Positions 28,794-36,345 of a stretch of DNA of 64,000 nucleotides are shown here, piece after piece. The position numbers and the translations under genes were made by a program. Numbering within the stretch: position 1 is the first letter of the stretch; the number at the start of each line of letters is the position of its first letter. The notes beneath the pieces were generated by a model. It was not told the origin of the DNA, ran no database searches, and saw nothing but the letters and a program-made list of their open reading frames with translations. The DNA comes from Halorussus marinus (GTDB lineage: Archaea > Halobacteriota > Halobacteria > Halobacteriales > Haladaptataceae). The stretch spans positions 310,001 to 374,000 of the forward strand of contig NZ_SBIV01000002.1 in NCBI RefSeq assembly GCF_004765795.1, written 5' to 3'.

Positions 28794-28898
28794 TACTGGC
28801 GGCTGTAGCTACTTTACTCTCCAGTCGCCGGAGAGTCGTTATGGATTGACACACTGGCGTCTCCGAACGAGCTTTTCGCGTAAGTACAGCCGCCAGTA
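28794..28898. repeat. 105-bp element with perfect 14-bp terminal inverted repeats
   Basis: TACTGGCGGCTGTA (28794-28807) is the exact reverse complement of TACAGCCGCCAGTA (28885-28898). A second perfect hairpin, ACTCTCC-N7-GGAGAGT, lies inside (28816-28836). The right arm abuts the MATE stop codon (28899). It could be a large MATE 3' hairpin/terminator or a miniature inverted-repeat element; no clear target-site duplication is visible. Confidence 0.75.
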
Positions 28899-30344
28899 TC
28901 AGTCGTCCGCGACGGGCGCGTCGGGCCGGAAGTCCCGGCTGATCGCCTTCCACTTGCCGGTCGAGAAGCGGTAGTAGTTGATCGCGGCCGGCACGATCGT
29001 CTCCCCGAGAAACGAGAGGTAGAGCCCCGCGATCCCCAGCGACGTGGTCGCGCCCAAATACGCGATCGGGATGGCACAGCCGAACATCCCGACGAGTTGG
29101 CTGTAGAAGGGCCAGCGGGTGTCGCCGCTGGCGTCGAGCGGGCCGGCGGCCGCGCCCTTGACCCCTTGGGCCAGCACCGCGAGGCAGGCGGCGTAGACGA
29201 GCCCGACCGCGACCGGGATCGAGGGGTCGGTCGCGTCGCCCACGAACAGCCCGACGATCGGTTCGGCGAACGCCGCGACCAGCACCGCGGCGACCGCGTA
29301 GGTCGCGACCGCGAACGCGATCACGTCCCGGGCGTACGACTCGGCCCCGAGCTCGTCGCCCTCCCCGAGCGCCTGTCCGACGAGACTGCTCGACGCCAGC
29401 CCGAAGCCCCAGCCGGGCGTGTTCATCAGCCCCCAGATGCGCCGGGCGATGACGTAGGCCGCGACCACGCTCGGGCCGAACAGCCCGACGATGGCGAGCA
29501 TCGGGAACTTCGCGACCGTCCAGACGAGGTTGCGACCCACGACCGGCAGGCCGATGGTGACCAGATCGCGCATCGTCTCGACGTGGACGTACGAGCCGAA
29601 CGGGTCGACCCGCACCGGGAGCTCGCCCGCGCCGGGGAGTCGACCCGCGATCAGGCCGGCGGCGAACGCGGCGGTCACGACCACGTTCGCGAGCACGGTC
29701 CCGAGCGCCGCGCCAGTGACGCCCATCTCCAGCCCGAAGATGAACGCGGCGTTCAGCGCGATGTTGGCGACGGCGCCGCCGGCCCGGACCAGCATCGGGG
29801 TCCAGGCGTCGTCGGCGCCGATGTAGATCCGACTCCCGATGAGGTTGAGCCCCGCGAACGGGACGCCGACCGCGAGCGTCCGGAGGTAGGCGGCGCCGAG
29901 TTCGATGGCTCGCGCATCGTCGGTCATCACCGAGATGAGTTCGGCCGGGAACAGCCAGAACGCCGCGGTCACCGGCACCGTGACCGCGACCACCAGCGCC
30001 GCGCTCGCCCGGACCGCGACCCCGAGCTCGTCGAACGCCTCGGCGCCGTAGCGCTGGGAGACCAGCGCGATGGTGCCGCCCGCGAGCCCGCCGCCCAGCG
30101 AGAACGCGATACCCCAGTACGGCGACGCGAACCCGACGCCCGCGATGGCGACCGGGCCGACCGCGACCCCGACCATCGCCACGTCGACGGCGTTTTTCGA
30201 CATCCGCGCGAGGCCGGTCACGATCCGGGGCCACGCGAGGTCGGTCGTGTGCCGGACGTGCTCGGGGTCTACCACGCCCGCGCGAGCGAGCGCGAGCCCG
30301 ATGTAGAGGATGAGCAGCCGGACGGGGTTCGGAAAGCGGACCAC
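28899..30344 (-). CDS. MATE-family multidrug/metabolite efflux transporter
   Basis: A 481-residue MATE antiporter with about twelve helices in two homologous halves, exporting cationic or other small compounds with Na+ or H+. Family features: ARMSKNAVDVAMVGVAVGPVAIAG at the first helix, GGGLAGGTIALVSQRYGAE, and in the second half GLPVVGRNLVWTVAKF and ASSSLVGQALGEGDE. The start is uncertain: the frame opens at a TTG (30350), while the GTG at 30344 (MVRFPNPVRLL) is preferred because TTG starts are rare in haloarchaea. It ends against the inverted-repeat element. Confidence 0.9.
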   Translation of the reverse strand: MVRFPNPVRLLILYIGLALARAGVVDPEHVRHTTDLAWPRIVTGLARMSKNAVDVAMVGVAVGPVAIAGVGFASPYWGIAFSLGGGLAGGTIALVSQRYGAEAFDELGVAVRASAALVVAVTVPVTAAFWLFPAELISVMTDDARAIELGAAYLRTLAVGVPFAGLNLIGSRIYIGADDAWTPMLVRAGGAVANIALNAAFIFGLEMGVTGAALGTVLANVVVTAAFAAGLIAGRLPGAGELPVRVDPFGSYVHVETMRDLVTIGLPVVGRNLVWTVAKFPMLAIVGLFGPSVVAAYVIARRIWGLMNTPGWGFGLASSSLVGQALGEGDELGAESYARDVIAFAVATYAVAAVLVAAFAEPIVGLFVGDATDPSIPVAVGLVYAACLAVLAQGVKGAAAGPLDASGDTRWPFYSQLVGMFGCAIPIAYLGATTSLGIAGLYLSFLGETIVPAAINYYRFSTGKWKAISRDFRPDAPVADD

Positions 30345-30459
30345 GACCAAACAGTGTTTCGAATCGAAGGTAAACGTTTTCTTTCCGTGAGGAGTCTTCG
30401 GCGTCTCGCCGCGATTCCAAAGTAGGGACGCGAGCCCGAGCGAGTCGCGTCCGGCCCGG

Positions 30460-31164
30460 TCAGTCGTTCGGATATGCCTTCTCGAACGGGTCGGGGGGCA
30501 ACAGGAGGTCGCCGAGTTCGGGCATGTGTTTCACGTTGAACAGCACTTTCAGCTCGTCGGTGATGGGCATCCCGTTGCACGACAGCCGGATGCCCCGCTC
30601 CATCAAATCGGACGGGAGGACGTGACTGGAGGGCATCGAGAGTTCGCCGTCGACGAGCTTGATCGCGCAGTTGGCGCACGCCCCGCCCCGGCAGGCGAAC
30701 GGCCAGGCGTAGCCGTCCGCCTCGGCGGCTTCGAGGAGCGACTCCCCGGGTTCGACCGCAAAGCGCCCGTAATCGTCGTCGTCGAGCCCCGCGTCGCCCG
30801 CCTTCTCGAAGAGGTCCTCGTCGTCGGTCTCCCACCCGAAGTCCGCGAGGACGTCGTAGTTGAGGTAGGTGACCTCCGAGTAGGCACGCTCGGGCTCTCC
30901 GCGGGGGGCGTCGCCCGGGGGTTCGGACTCGGCGCCGGGGTCAGGATCGGCGCCGGGGTCGGGTGCGGGCGAGGAATCGGGCGGCCGACCGTCCTCGACG
31001 TAGCCGGCCTTGATCCGCTCGTAGGCGGTCCGGACCGCCTGAAACTCCTCGACCGACCCGCCCTGATCCGGATGAGCTTCCTTCACGCGTTCGCGGTACG
31101 CCCGCTCTATCTCCGCCTCCTCGGCGTCTGTGTCGACGCGTAACACGTCGAACGGGGACTGCAT
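30460..31164 (-). CDS. J-domain fused to halobacterial-type [2Fe-2S] ferredoxin
   Basis: A 234-residue fusion. Residues 3-55 are a J-domain with the HPD motif at 31-33. A Pro/Asp/Ala-rich linker spans 56-95. Residues 96-220 match the large halobacterial [2Fe-2S] ferredoxin, including its acidic insertion (VTYLNYDVLADFGW, then DLFEKAGDAGLDDDDYG). Cluster ligands are C158, C163 and C166 (CRGGACANC) and C196. The J-domain would recruit DnaK, so a role in redox-linked protein folding or Fe-S delivery is plausible but inferred. ATG at 31164 overlaps the upstream gene's stop (TGATG), yet it also has its own TATA box (31189-31196). Confidence 0.9.
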   Translation of the reverse strand: MQSPFDVLRVDTDAEEAEIERAYRERVKEAHPDQGGSVEEFQAVRTAYERIKAGYVEDGRPPDSSPAPDPGADPDPGAESEPPGDAPRGEPERAYSEVTYLNYDVLADFGWETDDEDLFEKAGDAGLDDDDYGRFAVEPGESLLEAAEADGYAWPFACRGGACANCAIKLVDGELSMPSSHVLPSDLMERGIRLSCNGMPITDELKVLFNVKHMPELGDLLLPPDPFEKAYPND

Positions 31165-31673
31165 CACCTGACGCTAGCGAAATCCCAGACATAAGTCTTG
31201 GCTTCGGTGTGGAGTCGACCGGTAGTTCGGGGCAGATTCGCGACCGGCGGCTCGCTCGCGACGTTCGCGGAGACGGGGTCAGTTCGTCGGACCCGCGTGG
31301 ACGCTTCGGTGAGCCCCGCGACCAAGAGCCACCGCGAACCCGATTCGGCGCGCCTGTCGGCGACCTCACGCCGAGGACCCGGACGGTTCTCGTGCTTTCC
31401 ACGAAGCGTAGAGGCCGCGAAAGAGCATCCGAGAAACCCGACCAACAGCAACACGGCACCGATCGAGCCGAGCGGTCGAGGCAGTGCGACGAGGGTGCCC
31501 GCTTCGAGTCCGAGCAGAACCTCGTATCCCAGCCAACAGCAGAACGCCGGGAAAACGTAACGCTCGCTCCCGTTCGTCTCGGCTACCCTCGAACTGATTC
31601 CGACCAGCAGAATGCCGAACAGCGGGATGGCAATATCGACGACGTATCCCTCTCCACCGAGCCACTCGATCAT
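31164..31673 (-). CDS. Small membrane protein upstream of the J-ferredoxin gene
   Basis: A 169-residue protein with three hydrophobic segments (about 10-30, 40-55 and 65-85) and a basic, less ordered C-terminal half. I do not recognise the family. Support for it being real: a TATA box (31699-31707) about 30 bp before the ATG at 31673, good codon bias in the first half, and a stop codon overlapping the next start by one base (TGATG). Against it: the last 40 codons overlie the promoter of the J-ferredoxin gene and look less protein-like. Base composition is somewhat more AT-rich than its neighbours. Confidence 0.5.
   Translation of the reverse strand: MIEWLGGEGYVVDIAIPLFGILLVGISSRVAETNGSERYVFPAFCCWLGYEVLLGLEAGTLVALPRPLGSIGAVLLLVGFLGCSFAASTLRGKHENRPGPRREVADRRAESGSRWLLVAGLTEASTRVRRTDPVSANVASEPPVANLPRTTGRLHTEAKTYVWDFASVR
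31189..31196 (-). promoter_or_regulatory. TATA box of the J-domain-ferredoxin gene
   Basis: ACTTATGT on the minus strand, centred about 28 bp before the ATG at 31164; a leaderless internal promoter inside the preceding reading frame. Confidence 0.5.
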
Positions 31674-31698
31674 TGCGATAGATGAACTGTCACGGATG

Positions 31699-31707
31699 CT
31701 TATCTTT
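31699..31707 (-). promoter_or_regulatory. TATA box of the 169-residue membrane protein gene
   Basis: AAAGATAAG on the minus strand, about 30 bp before the ATG at 31673. Confidence 0.45.
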
Positions 31708-31844
31708 TCGCATCCATCCCCAGAGAGGGGGACTGCACGACCGATACTGTTCGGCAGATCGAACGGGTGGGATCGTGGACGAGACGCGCAGAGCTGACGG
31801 ATCGGGTCGAATCTATTCGCGGAGCAGTTTCGTTCGCAGGAAAA

Positions 31845-31918
31845 TGCCGCCTCCCGGATTTGAACCGGGGACAGCTCGATCTTCAGTCGAGTGCTCTCCC
31901 AGTCTGAGCTAAGGCGGC
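31845..31918 (-). tRNA. tRNA-Phe(GAA)
   Basis: A complete cloverleaf on the minus strand: acceptor GCCGCCT pairing with AGGCGGC, D-arm TAGCTCAGACTGGGAGAGC, anticodon loop CTGAAGA with anticodon GAA, and T-arm CCGGTTCAAATCCGG. Discriminator base is A. CCA is not encoded; the CCA-adding enzyme at 37.9 kb would supply it. No intron. Confidence 0.95.
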
Positions 31919-32027
31919 GCACTCGATACGAGGCCCAACGAAAAGAAAAGGGTTTCGAAACACGCCGAAAGCGCGGCGTCGGCGACGCCGGCCAAACGCC
32001 TATGACGAGTGAGACCGTGTGTCACGC

Positions 32028-32129
32028 ATGGGCGATCGAGCCTGCTACCTGGAGTTCTGTCCGGACTGCGACGCGCGGGTCACCGTCGTCGACGAGGCGT
32101 GTCCGGACTGCGGAACCGTCCTCGCGTAG
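32028..32129 (+). CDS. 33-residue zinc-knuckle microprotein
   Basis: Starting at ATG 32028, a 33-codon frame encodes a protein with two CPDC knuckles at 11-14 and 25-28, plus C6, ending GTVLA. The paired CPxC arrangement, 14 residues apart, is that of a one-zinc ribbon, as in the many haloarchaeal small zinc proteins. It is short but unlikely to arise by chance with this spacing and good codon use. It is flanked by tRNA-Phe and the convergent hyuB end. Function unknown; it may act in regulation through protein or RNA contact. Confidence 0.7.
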   Translation: MGDRACYLEFCPDCDARVTVVDEACPDCGTVLA

Positions 32130-32168
32130 CCCTCCGACGGTCGATCCGCCGGCGCGAGCGAGGAGGGG

Positions 32169-33785
32169 TCACTCGGCGTCGTCGGTGACCTTGCCGTCGG
32201 CGCGGTCGCGGTCGCGCGCCGCGGGGTCCCTGTCGTCGGGGTCGCCGTACCCGCCGCCGCCCGGCGTCCGGACCGTGACGGTGGTCCCCGCCGGGGCGTC
32301 GCGAGTGGTCTTGGCCGGGACCGACTCGCCGTCGATTCGGTTCTGGCCGGTCGCGCCGTCGTCGCCGCCGGCCCGGCCCTCGGGGGCGTGGCGCCGGCGT
32401 TCGGTCAACAGCGACACCACCGAGTCGGTCTCGACGCGCACCGACCGCTCGATTCCGAGTCCGCCGCGGTGTTCGCCGTCGCCGCCGCTGTCGGGTCGGA
32501 GCGCGTACCGCTCGACGGTGAGGGGGTACTCAGTCTCGATGGACTCGACCGGGGTGTTGAGCGTGTTGGTCATCCCGACCTGCACGCCGTCCATCCCGTC
32601 GGCGCCGGCCCGGCCGCCGAACCCGCCGCCGATGGTCTCGTAGTAGGTGTAGCCGTCGCTCGCCCGGCTTCCGATGATGAGGTTGTTCATCGTGCCCTGA
32701 CTCCCCGCGGGCACCGCGCCCGGGATCGCCTGCCCGAAGGCCGCGAGCACCACGTCGGTCACGCGCTGGCTGGTCTCGACGTTCCCGCCCACGACCGCCG
32801 CCGGCGGTTCGGGGTTCAACAGACACCCCTCGGGCGCGCGGACGTCGACCGGATCGTAGCACCCGTGGTTCGGCGGGATCTCGGGATCGGTCACCGCCCG
32901 GACCACGAAGTAGACCGCGCTCTTGGCGACCGCCAGCGGCGCGTTCAGGTTCCCGTCGACCTGCGGGGCGGTGCCCGCGAAGTCCACGTCGACGCCCGTC
33001 CCGTCGATCGTGACGGCGACCTCGACCGGCACGTCCTCGTCGGTGACGCCGTCGCCCTCCAGCGCGTCGGCCGCGCGATATGTGCCGTCGGGGATCGCTT
33101 CGAGTTCGGCCTCGACGCGCTCCCGGGAGTAGTCGACGACGGCGTCGAAGGCCGCCCGCAGACGCGCCGGACCGTGGTCGTCGAGCAGTTCCCCGACCCT
33201 GTCCTCGGCGCGCTCGTTGGCCGCGAGCTGGGCCCGGAGGTCGGCCCGGCGCTCGTCGGGGTTGCGGACGTTGGCGAGCAGGAGTTCAAGCACGTCGTCG
33301 TTCCGACCGTCGGCGGTCGCGAGCCGAACCCCCGGGATCCGGACGCCCTCCTGGTAGATCTCGGTCGCGCCGGCGGGCATGCTCCCCGGCGAGATGCCGC
33401 CGACGTCGGCGTGGTGGGCGCGGGTCACCGCGTAGCCGACGATCTCGCCGTCGGGCGCGACCGGCGAGACGATGGTCACGTCGGGCAGGTGGGTCCCGCC
33501 CGCGAACGGGTCGTTGAGCAGGAAGGCGTCGCCCGGCTCTGGGTCCTCGTCCCGGATCGCCGCGACCGCCTCGGGCATCGCGCCGAGGTGGACGGGGATG
33601 TGCTCGGCCTGCGCGACCATCCGGCCGTCGGCGTCGAACAGCGCGGCCGAGCAGTCTTGGCGCTCTTTGATGTTCGGGGAGTATGCCCCGCGGATCAGGA
33701 CCTGTCCCATCTCCTCGGCGATCCCCTCCAGTTGGTTGCGCAGGATTTCGAGCGTGACCGGGTCGATCTCGGAGTCGGCGCTCAT
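32169..33785 (-). CDS. hyuB: Hydantoinase/oxoprolinase subunit B (HyuB family)
   Basis: A 538-residue protein with the HyuB layout: DPVTLEILRNQLEGIAEEMGQVLIRGAYSPNIKERQDCS at the N-terminus (read in two parts), HHADVGGISPGS in the middle, and YYETIGGGFGGRAGADG with GGGGYGDP near the end. With HyuA it forms an ATP-dependent hydrolase or carboxylase acting on cyclic amides such as N-methylhydantoin or 5-oxoproline, or on acetone-type substrates. The substrate is not determined by sequence. Its ATG overlaps the hyuA stop (4 nt), showing tight coupling. The C-terminal 30 residues are Asp/Arg-rich and probably disordered. Confidence 0.92.
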   Translation of the reverse strand: MSADSEIDPVTLEILRNQLEGIAEEMGQVLIRGAYSPNIKERQDCSAALFDADGRMVAQAEHIPVHLGAMPEAVAAIRDEDPEPGDAFLLNDPFAGGTHLPDVTIVSPVAPDGEIVGYAVTRAHHADVGGISPGSMPAGATEIYQEGVRIPGVRLATADGRNDDVLELLLANVRNPDERRADLRAQLAANERAEDRVGELLDDHGPARLRAAFDAVVDYSRERVEAELEAIPDGTYRAADALEGDGVTDEDVPVEVAVTIDGTGVDVDFAGTAPQVDGNLNAPLAVAKSAVYFVVRAVTDPEIPPNHGCYDPVDVRAPEGCLLNPEPPAAVVGGNVETSQRVTDVVLAAFGQAIPGAVPAGSQGTMNNLIIGSRASDGYTYYETIGGGFGGRAGADGMDGVQVGMTNTLNTPVESIETEYPLTVERYALRPDSGGDGEHRGGLGIERSVRVETDSVVSLLTERRRHAPEGRAGGDDGATGQNRIDGESVPAKTTRDAPAGTTVTVRTPGGGGYGDPDDRDPAARDRDRADGKVTDDAE

Positions 33786-35797
33786 CGGTCCGCCCCCCGC
33801 GTGAGCACCGCGGTGCCGTCGGCCTGCACGGTGGCTCGCCACTCGGGCGCCACCACGGTCGTGCTCTCGGCCTGTTCGAGGACCGCCGGGCCGTCGACCG
33901 CGTCCCCGGGGGCGAGCGCGAGCCGGTCGTGGATCTCGGTCTCGTACACCGCATCGCCGAATGCGGCCTCCCGCGTTCCGAGGAGACTGTCGCCGCCGGC
34001 CTCGTAGGCGGTGTCGTCGACGCCGCGTTCGACGCGGGCGGTGGCCCGGAGAGTCACCAGCTCGACCGCCTCGTCGACTCGGTAGCCGTACGCCCGCTCG
34101 TGGGCGTCGTGGAAGCGCTCGCGCACCGCGTCGGGGTCGAACGACTCGGGGATCGACACCTCGAGTTCGAAGCTCTGGCCGGCGTACCGGCAGTCCGCCG
34201 AGAGCCGGACCGCGGCGTCGGCCCCGTCGGCCACGTCCGCGAGCGCCGCCGCGCGGAGCGCCGCGAGGTCGGCGTCGACCTCGTCGGGGTCGGCCTCCGC
34301 GAGCGGCGTCAGCCGGGTCCGGACCGCGTCGTGTTTCTCGTCGGCGTCGAGCAGGCCGTACGCCGAGAGGACGCCGCCCGCGACCGGAACGACGACCGTG
34401 TCGACCCCGAGGGCGTCGGCGAGCGGCGCGGCGTGCATCGGCCCCGCGCCGCCGAACGCCACCAGCCCGAACGCCCGGGGGTCGTAGCCCCGCTCGACCG
34501 TGACCGACCGGATGGCCCGGATCATCTTCGCGTTCGCCACCTCGTAGACGCCCCGGGCCGCCGCCAGCGGCGAGTCGAGCCCCGCCTCGTCGGCGAGGGC
34601 CGCGAGCGCGTCGCGGGCCGCGGCCTCGTCGAGTTCGAGTTCGCCGCCGAGCGCAGTGCTCGCGCCGACGTATCCGAGGACCACGTTCGCGTCGGTGATG
34701 GTCGCGCGCTCGCCGCCCTTGCCGTAACACGCCGGCCCCGGCTCCGCGCCGGCCGACTCGGGGCCGACCCGGAGCGCGCCGCCCGAGTCGACCCACGCGA
34801 GGCTCCCGCCGCCCGAGCCGATGGTGTGGACGTCGACCATCGGCACCCGGACCGGGACGCCGCCGACGCTGGCGTCGGTGGTCCGCTCGGCTCGGCCGTC
34901 CCGGACGAGGCTCACGTCGCTCGACGTCCCGCCCATGTCGAAGGTGACCAGCCCGGCGAGGTCGCGGTCGGCCCGGACGCGTTCGGCCGCCCGGTTCGCG
35001 CCGACGACGCCCGCCGCGGGGCCCGAGAGCACGGTCGTGACCGCCTTGTCCCGGACCGTCCGGGCGTCGGCGATGCCCCCGTTCGACTGCATGATCCGGG
35101 GCGCGGGGACGCCGAGTTCGGCGGCGCGGGCTTCGAGCCGGCCCACGTAGGCGTCGATGGCCGGGGTGACGTAGGCGTCGACCGCGGTCGTCGCGGTGCG
35201 CTCGTACTCCCGGAACTCCGCGAGCACCTCGTGGGAGGCCGAGACCGGCACGTCGAGTTCCTCGCGGAGCAGTTCGGCCGCCCGGCGCTCGTTCTCGGGG
35301 TGGGCGTAGGCGTGGAGGAAGGCGACCGCGACGCTCTCGACGCCCGACTCGCGGAGGTCGGCCGCGATCGCCCGCACGTCGTCGGGGTCGACGGGCGTCT
35401 CGATCCCGTCGAGGGTCGCACGCTCCGCGACTTCGTAGCGCCGGCGTCGGGGCACCAGCGGAGCGGGCTTCTCGGCGTCGAGATCGTAGAGGTCGGGGCG
35501 GGTCTGGCGACCGATTTCGAGCACGTCGCCGAACCCCTCGGTGGTCACCAGCGCCGTCCGAGCGCCGCCGCGTTCGAGCAGTGCATTGACCGAGACGGTC
35601 ATCGCGTGGGTGAACTCCGAGACCGCGCTCGGATCGACGCCGGCGTCGTCGCAGGCCTTCCGGATCCCGGCGATCACGCCCTCGCTCTGGTCGGCGGTGG
35701 TCGGTACCTTGGCGGTCACGAGCTCGCCGTCGCCGGTCACGAGCGTCACGTCGGTGAACGTGCCACCGACGTCGACGCCGATGCGCGGTCCCGTCAC
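33782..35797 (-). CDS. hyuA: Hydantoinase/oxoprolinase subunit A (HyuA family)
   Basis: A 671-residue ASKHA-fold ATPase. Phosphate-1 motif IGVDVGGTFTDV (6-17), HAMTVSVNALLERGG, the second phosphate motif VTFDMGGTSSDVSL, IGSGGGSLAWVD and GAGPMHAAPLA are all in place. It is the ATP-using partner of hyuB directly downstream. The reaction is likely ring opening of hydantoins or oxoproline, or carboxylation of a ketone. The start is GTG at 35797. The two-gene unit has no visible transporter or regulator neighbour. The 315-bp region upstream (35798-36112) holds the duplicated tRNA-Met tail and no gene. Confidence 0.93.
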   Translation of the reverse strand: MTGPRIGVDVGGTFTDVTLVTGDGELVTAKVPTTADQSEGVIAGIRKACDDAGVDPSAVSEFTHAMTVSVNALLERGGARTALVTTEGFGDVLEIGRQTRPDLYDLDAEKPAPLVPRRRRYEVAERATLDGIETPVDPDDVRAIAADLRESGVESVAVAFLHAYAHPENERRAAELLREELDVPVSASHEVLAEFREYERTATTAVDAYVTPAIDAYVGRLEARAAELGVPAPRIMQSNGGIADARTVRDKAVTTVLSGPAAGVVGANRAAERVRADRDLAGLVTFDMGGTSSDVSLVRDGRAERTTDASVGGVPVRVPMVDVHTIGSGGGSLAWVDSGGALRVGPESAGAEPGPACYGKGGERATITDANVVLGYVGASTALGGELELDEAAARDALAALADEAGLDSPLAAARGVYEVANAKMIRAIRSVTVERGYDPRAFGLVAFGGAGPMHAAPLADALGVDTVVVPVAGGVLSAYGLLDADEKHDAVRTRLTPLAEADPDEVDADLAALRAAALADVADGADAAVRLSADCRYAGQSFELEVSIPESFDPDAVRERFHDAHERAYGYRVDEAVELVTLRATARVERGVDDTAYEAGGDSLLGTREAAFGDAVYETEIHDRLALAPGDAVDGPAVLEQAESTTVVAPEWRATVQADGTAVLTRGADR

Positions 35798-35929
35798 GGG
35801 CGCCCTCCCGTCGGAGCCGCGGGTCGACGCGGGGTCGGTGTGAGTACAGACATTCGAGCGGTCCTACCGACCACAGGCTAATCATCGTAGCGGTCGGAGC
35901 AAGCGACGAGCCCCGGCGGGCGACGGGAC

Positions 35930-35979
35930 GGACGCGACGCTATCGAGGAGAGGAACGTGGGCCCGCTCGGATTCGAACC
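35930..35979. repeat. Duplicate of the tRNA-Met 3' end and flank
   Basis: Fifty bases that match 36085-36134 at 48 positions. They include 22 bp of the tRNA-Met 3' end (T-arm and acceptor, 35958-35979) plus 28 bp of downstream flank. No anticodon or D-arm is present, so this is not a tRNA. Between the copies is an inverted 12-bp piece of the same T-arm (36037-36048). Confidence 0.85.
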
Positions 35980-36112
35980 GGTGCGAGACGGTTCCGCTCG
36001 GTCGCGTTCGCTCCCTCGCGCGCCTGCGACTCGCGGGGTTCGAATCCGACCTTCGGTCGCTGACCCGATCGGACGTCCCACGCCGGACGCGACACTACCG
36101 AGGAGAGGAACG

Positions 36113-36216
36113 TGGGCCCGCTCGGATTCGAACCAAGGAGTCACCCGGTGTCCCATGGCACTGGATTTCCAGTCCCAATATGAGCCGGGGGCTTTACCAG
36201 ACTTAGCTACGGGCCC
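36113..36216 (-). tRNA. Elongator tRNA-Met(CAT) with intron
   Basis: A minus-strand cloverleaf: acceptor GGGCCCG with CGGGCCC, discriminator A, T-arm CTTGGTTCGAATCCGAG. The anticodon stem CCCGG...CCGGG frames CTCATA, then an intron of about 29 nt, then A at position 38. The intron, at the canonical archaeal site 37/38, contains hairpin ACTGG-AAAT-CCAGT extended by TGG/CCA, consistent with a bulge-helix-bulge substrate for the splicing endonuclease. Mature length is about 75 nt. The elongator tRNA-Met of haloarchaea is known to carry an intron here, and this one is short. Confidence 0.88.
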
Positions 36217-36314
36217 GCAGATCCACGTAAAGCGCCGATTCTTTAAATGACTTCGGTTCGGCGCGACCGCGACCCCGGTCGCGGCGAGGCGGCGGCGCGG
36301 GCGTCGAATCTCGG

Positions 36315-36323
36315 GCCTTTAGG
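36315..36323 (+). promoter_or_regulatory. TATA-like box of the CNNM/CBS gene
   Basis: GCCTTTAGG, centred about 27 bp before the ATG at 36346; predicts a leaderless transcript. Confidence 0.45.
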
Positions 36324-36345
36324 TGTCGAGACCGTAGCGGGCCGT

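Noticed and set aside
36037-36048. T-arm-like sequence on the plus strand suggesting another tRNA
   Set aside because: No matching acceptor, D or anticodon arm could be folded around it; it is an inverted fragment of the neighbouring tRNA-Met.
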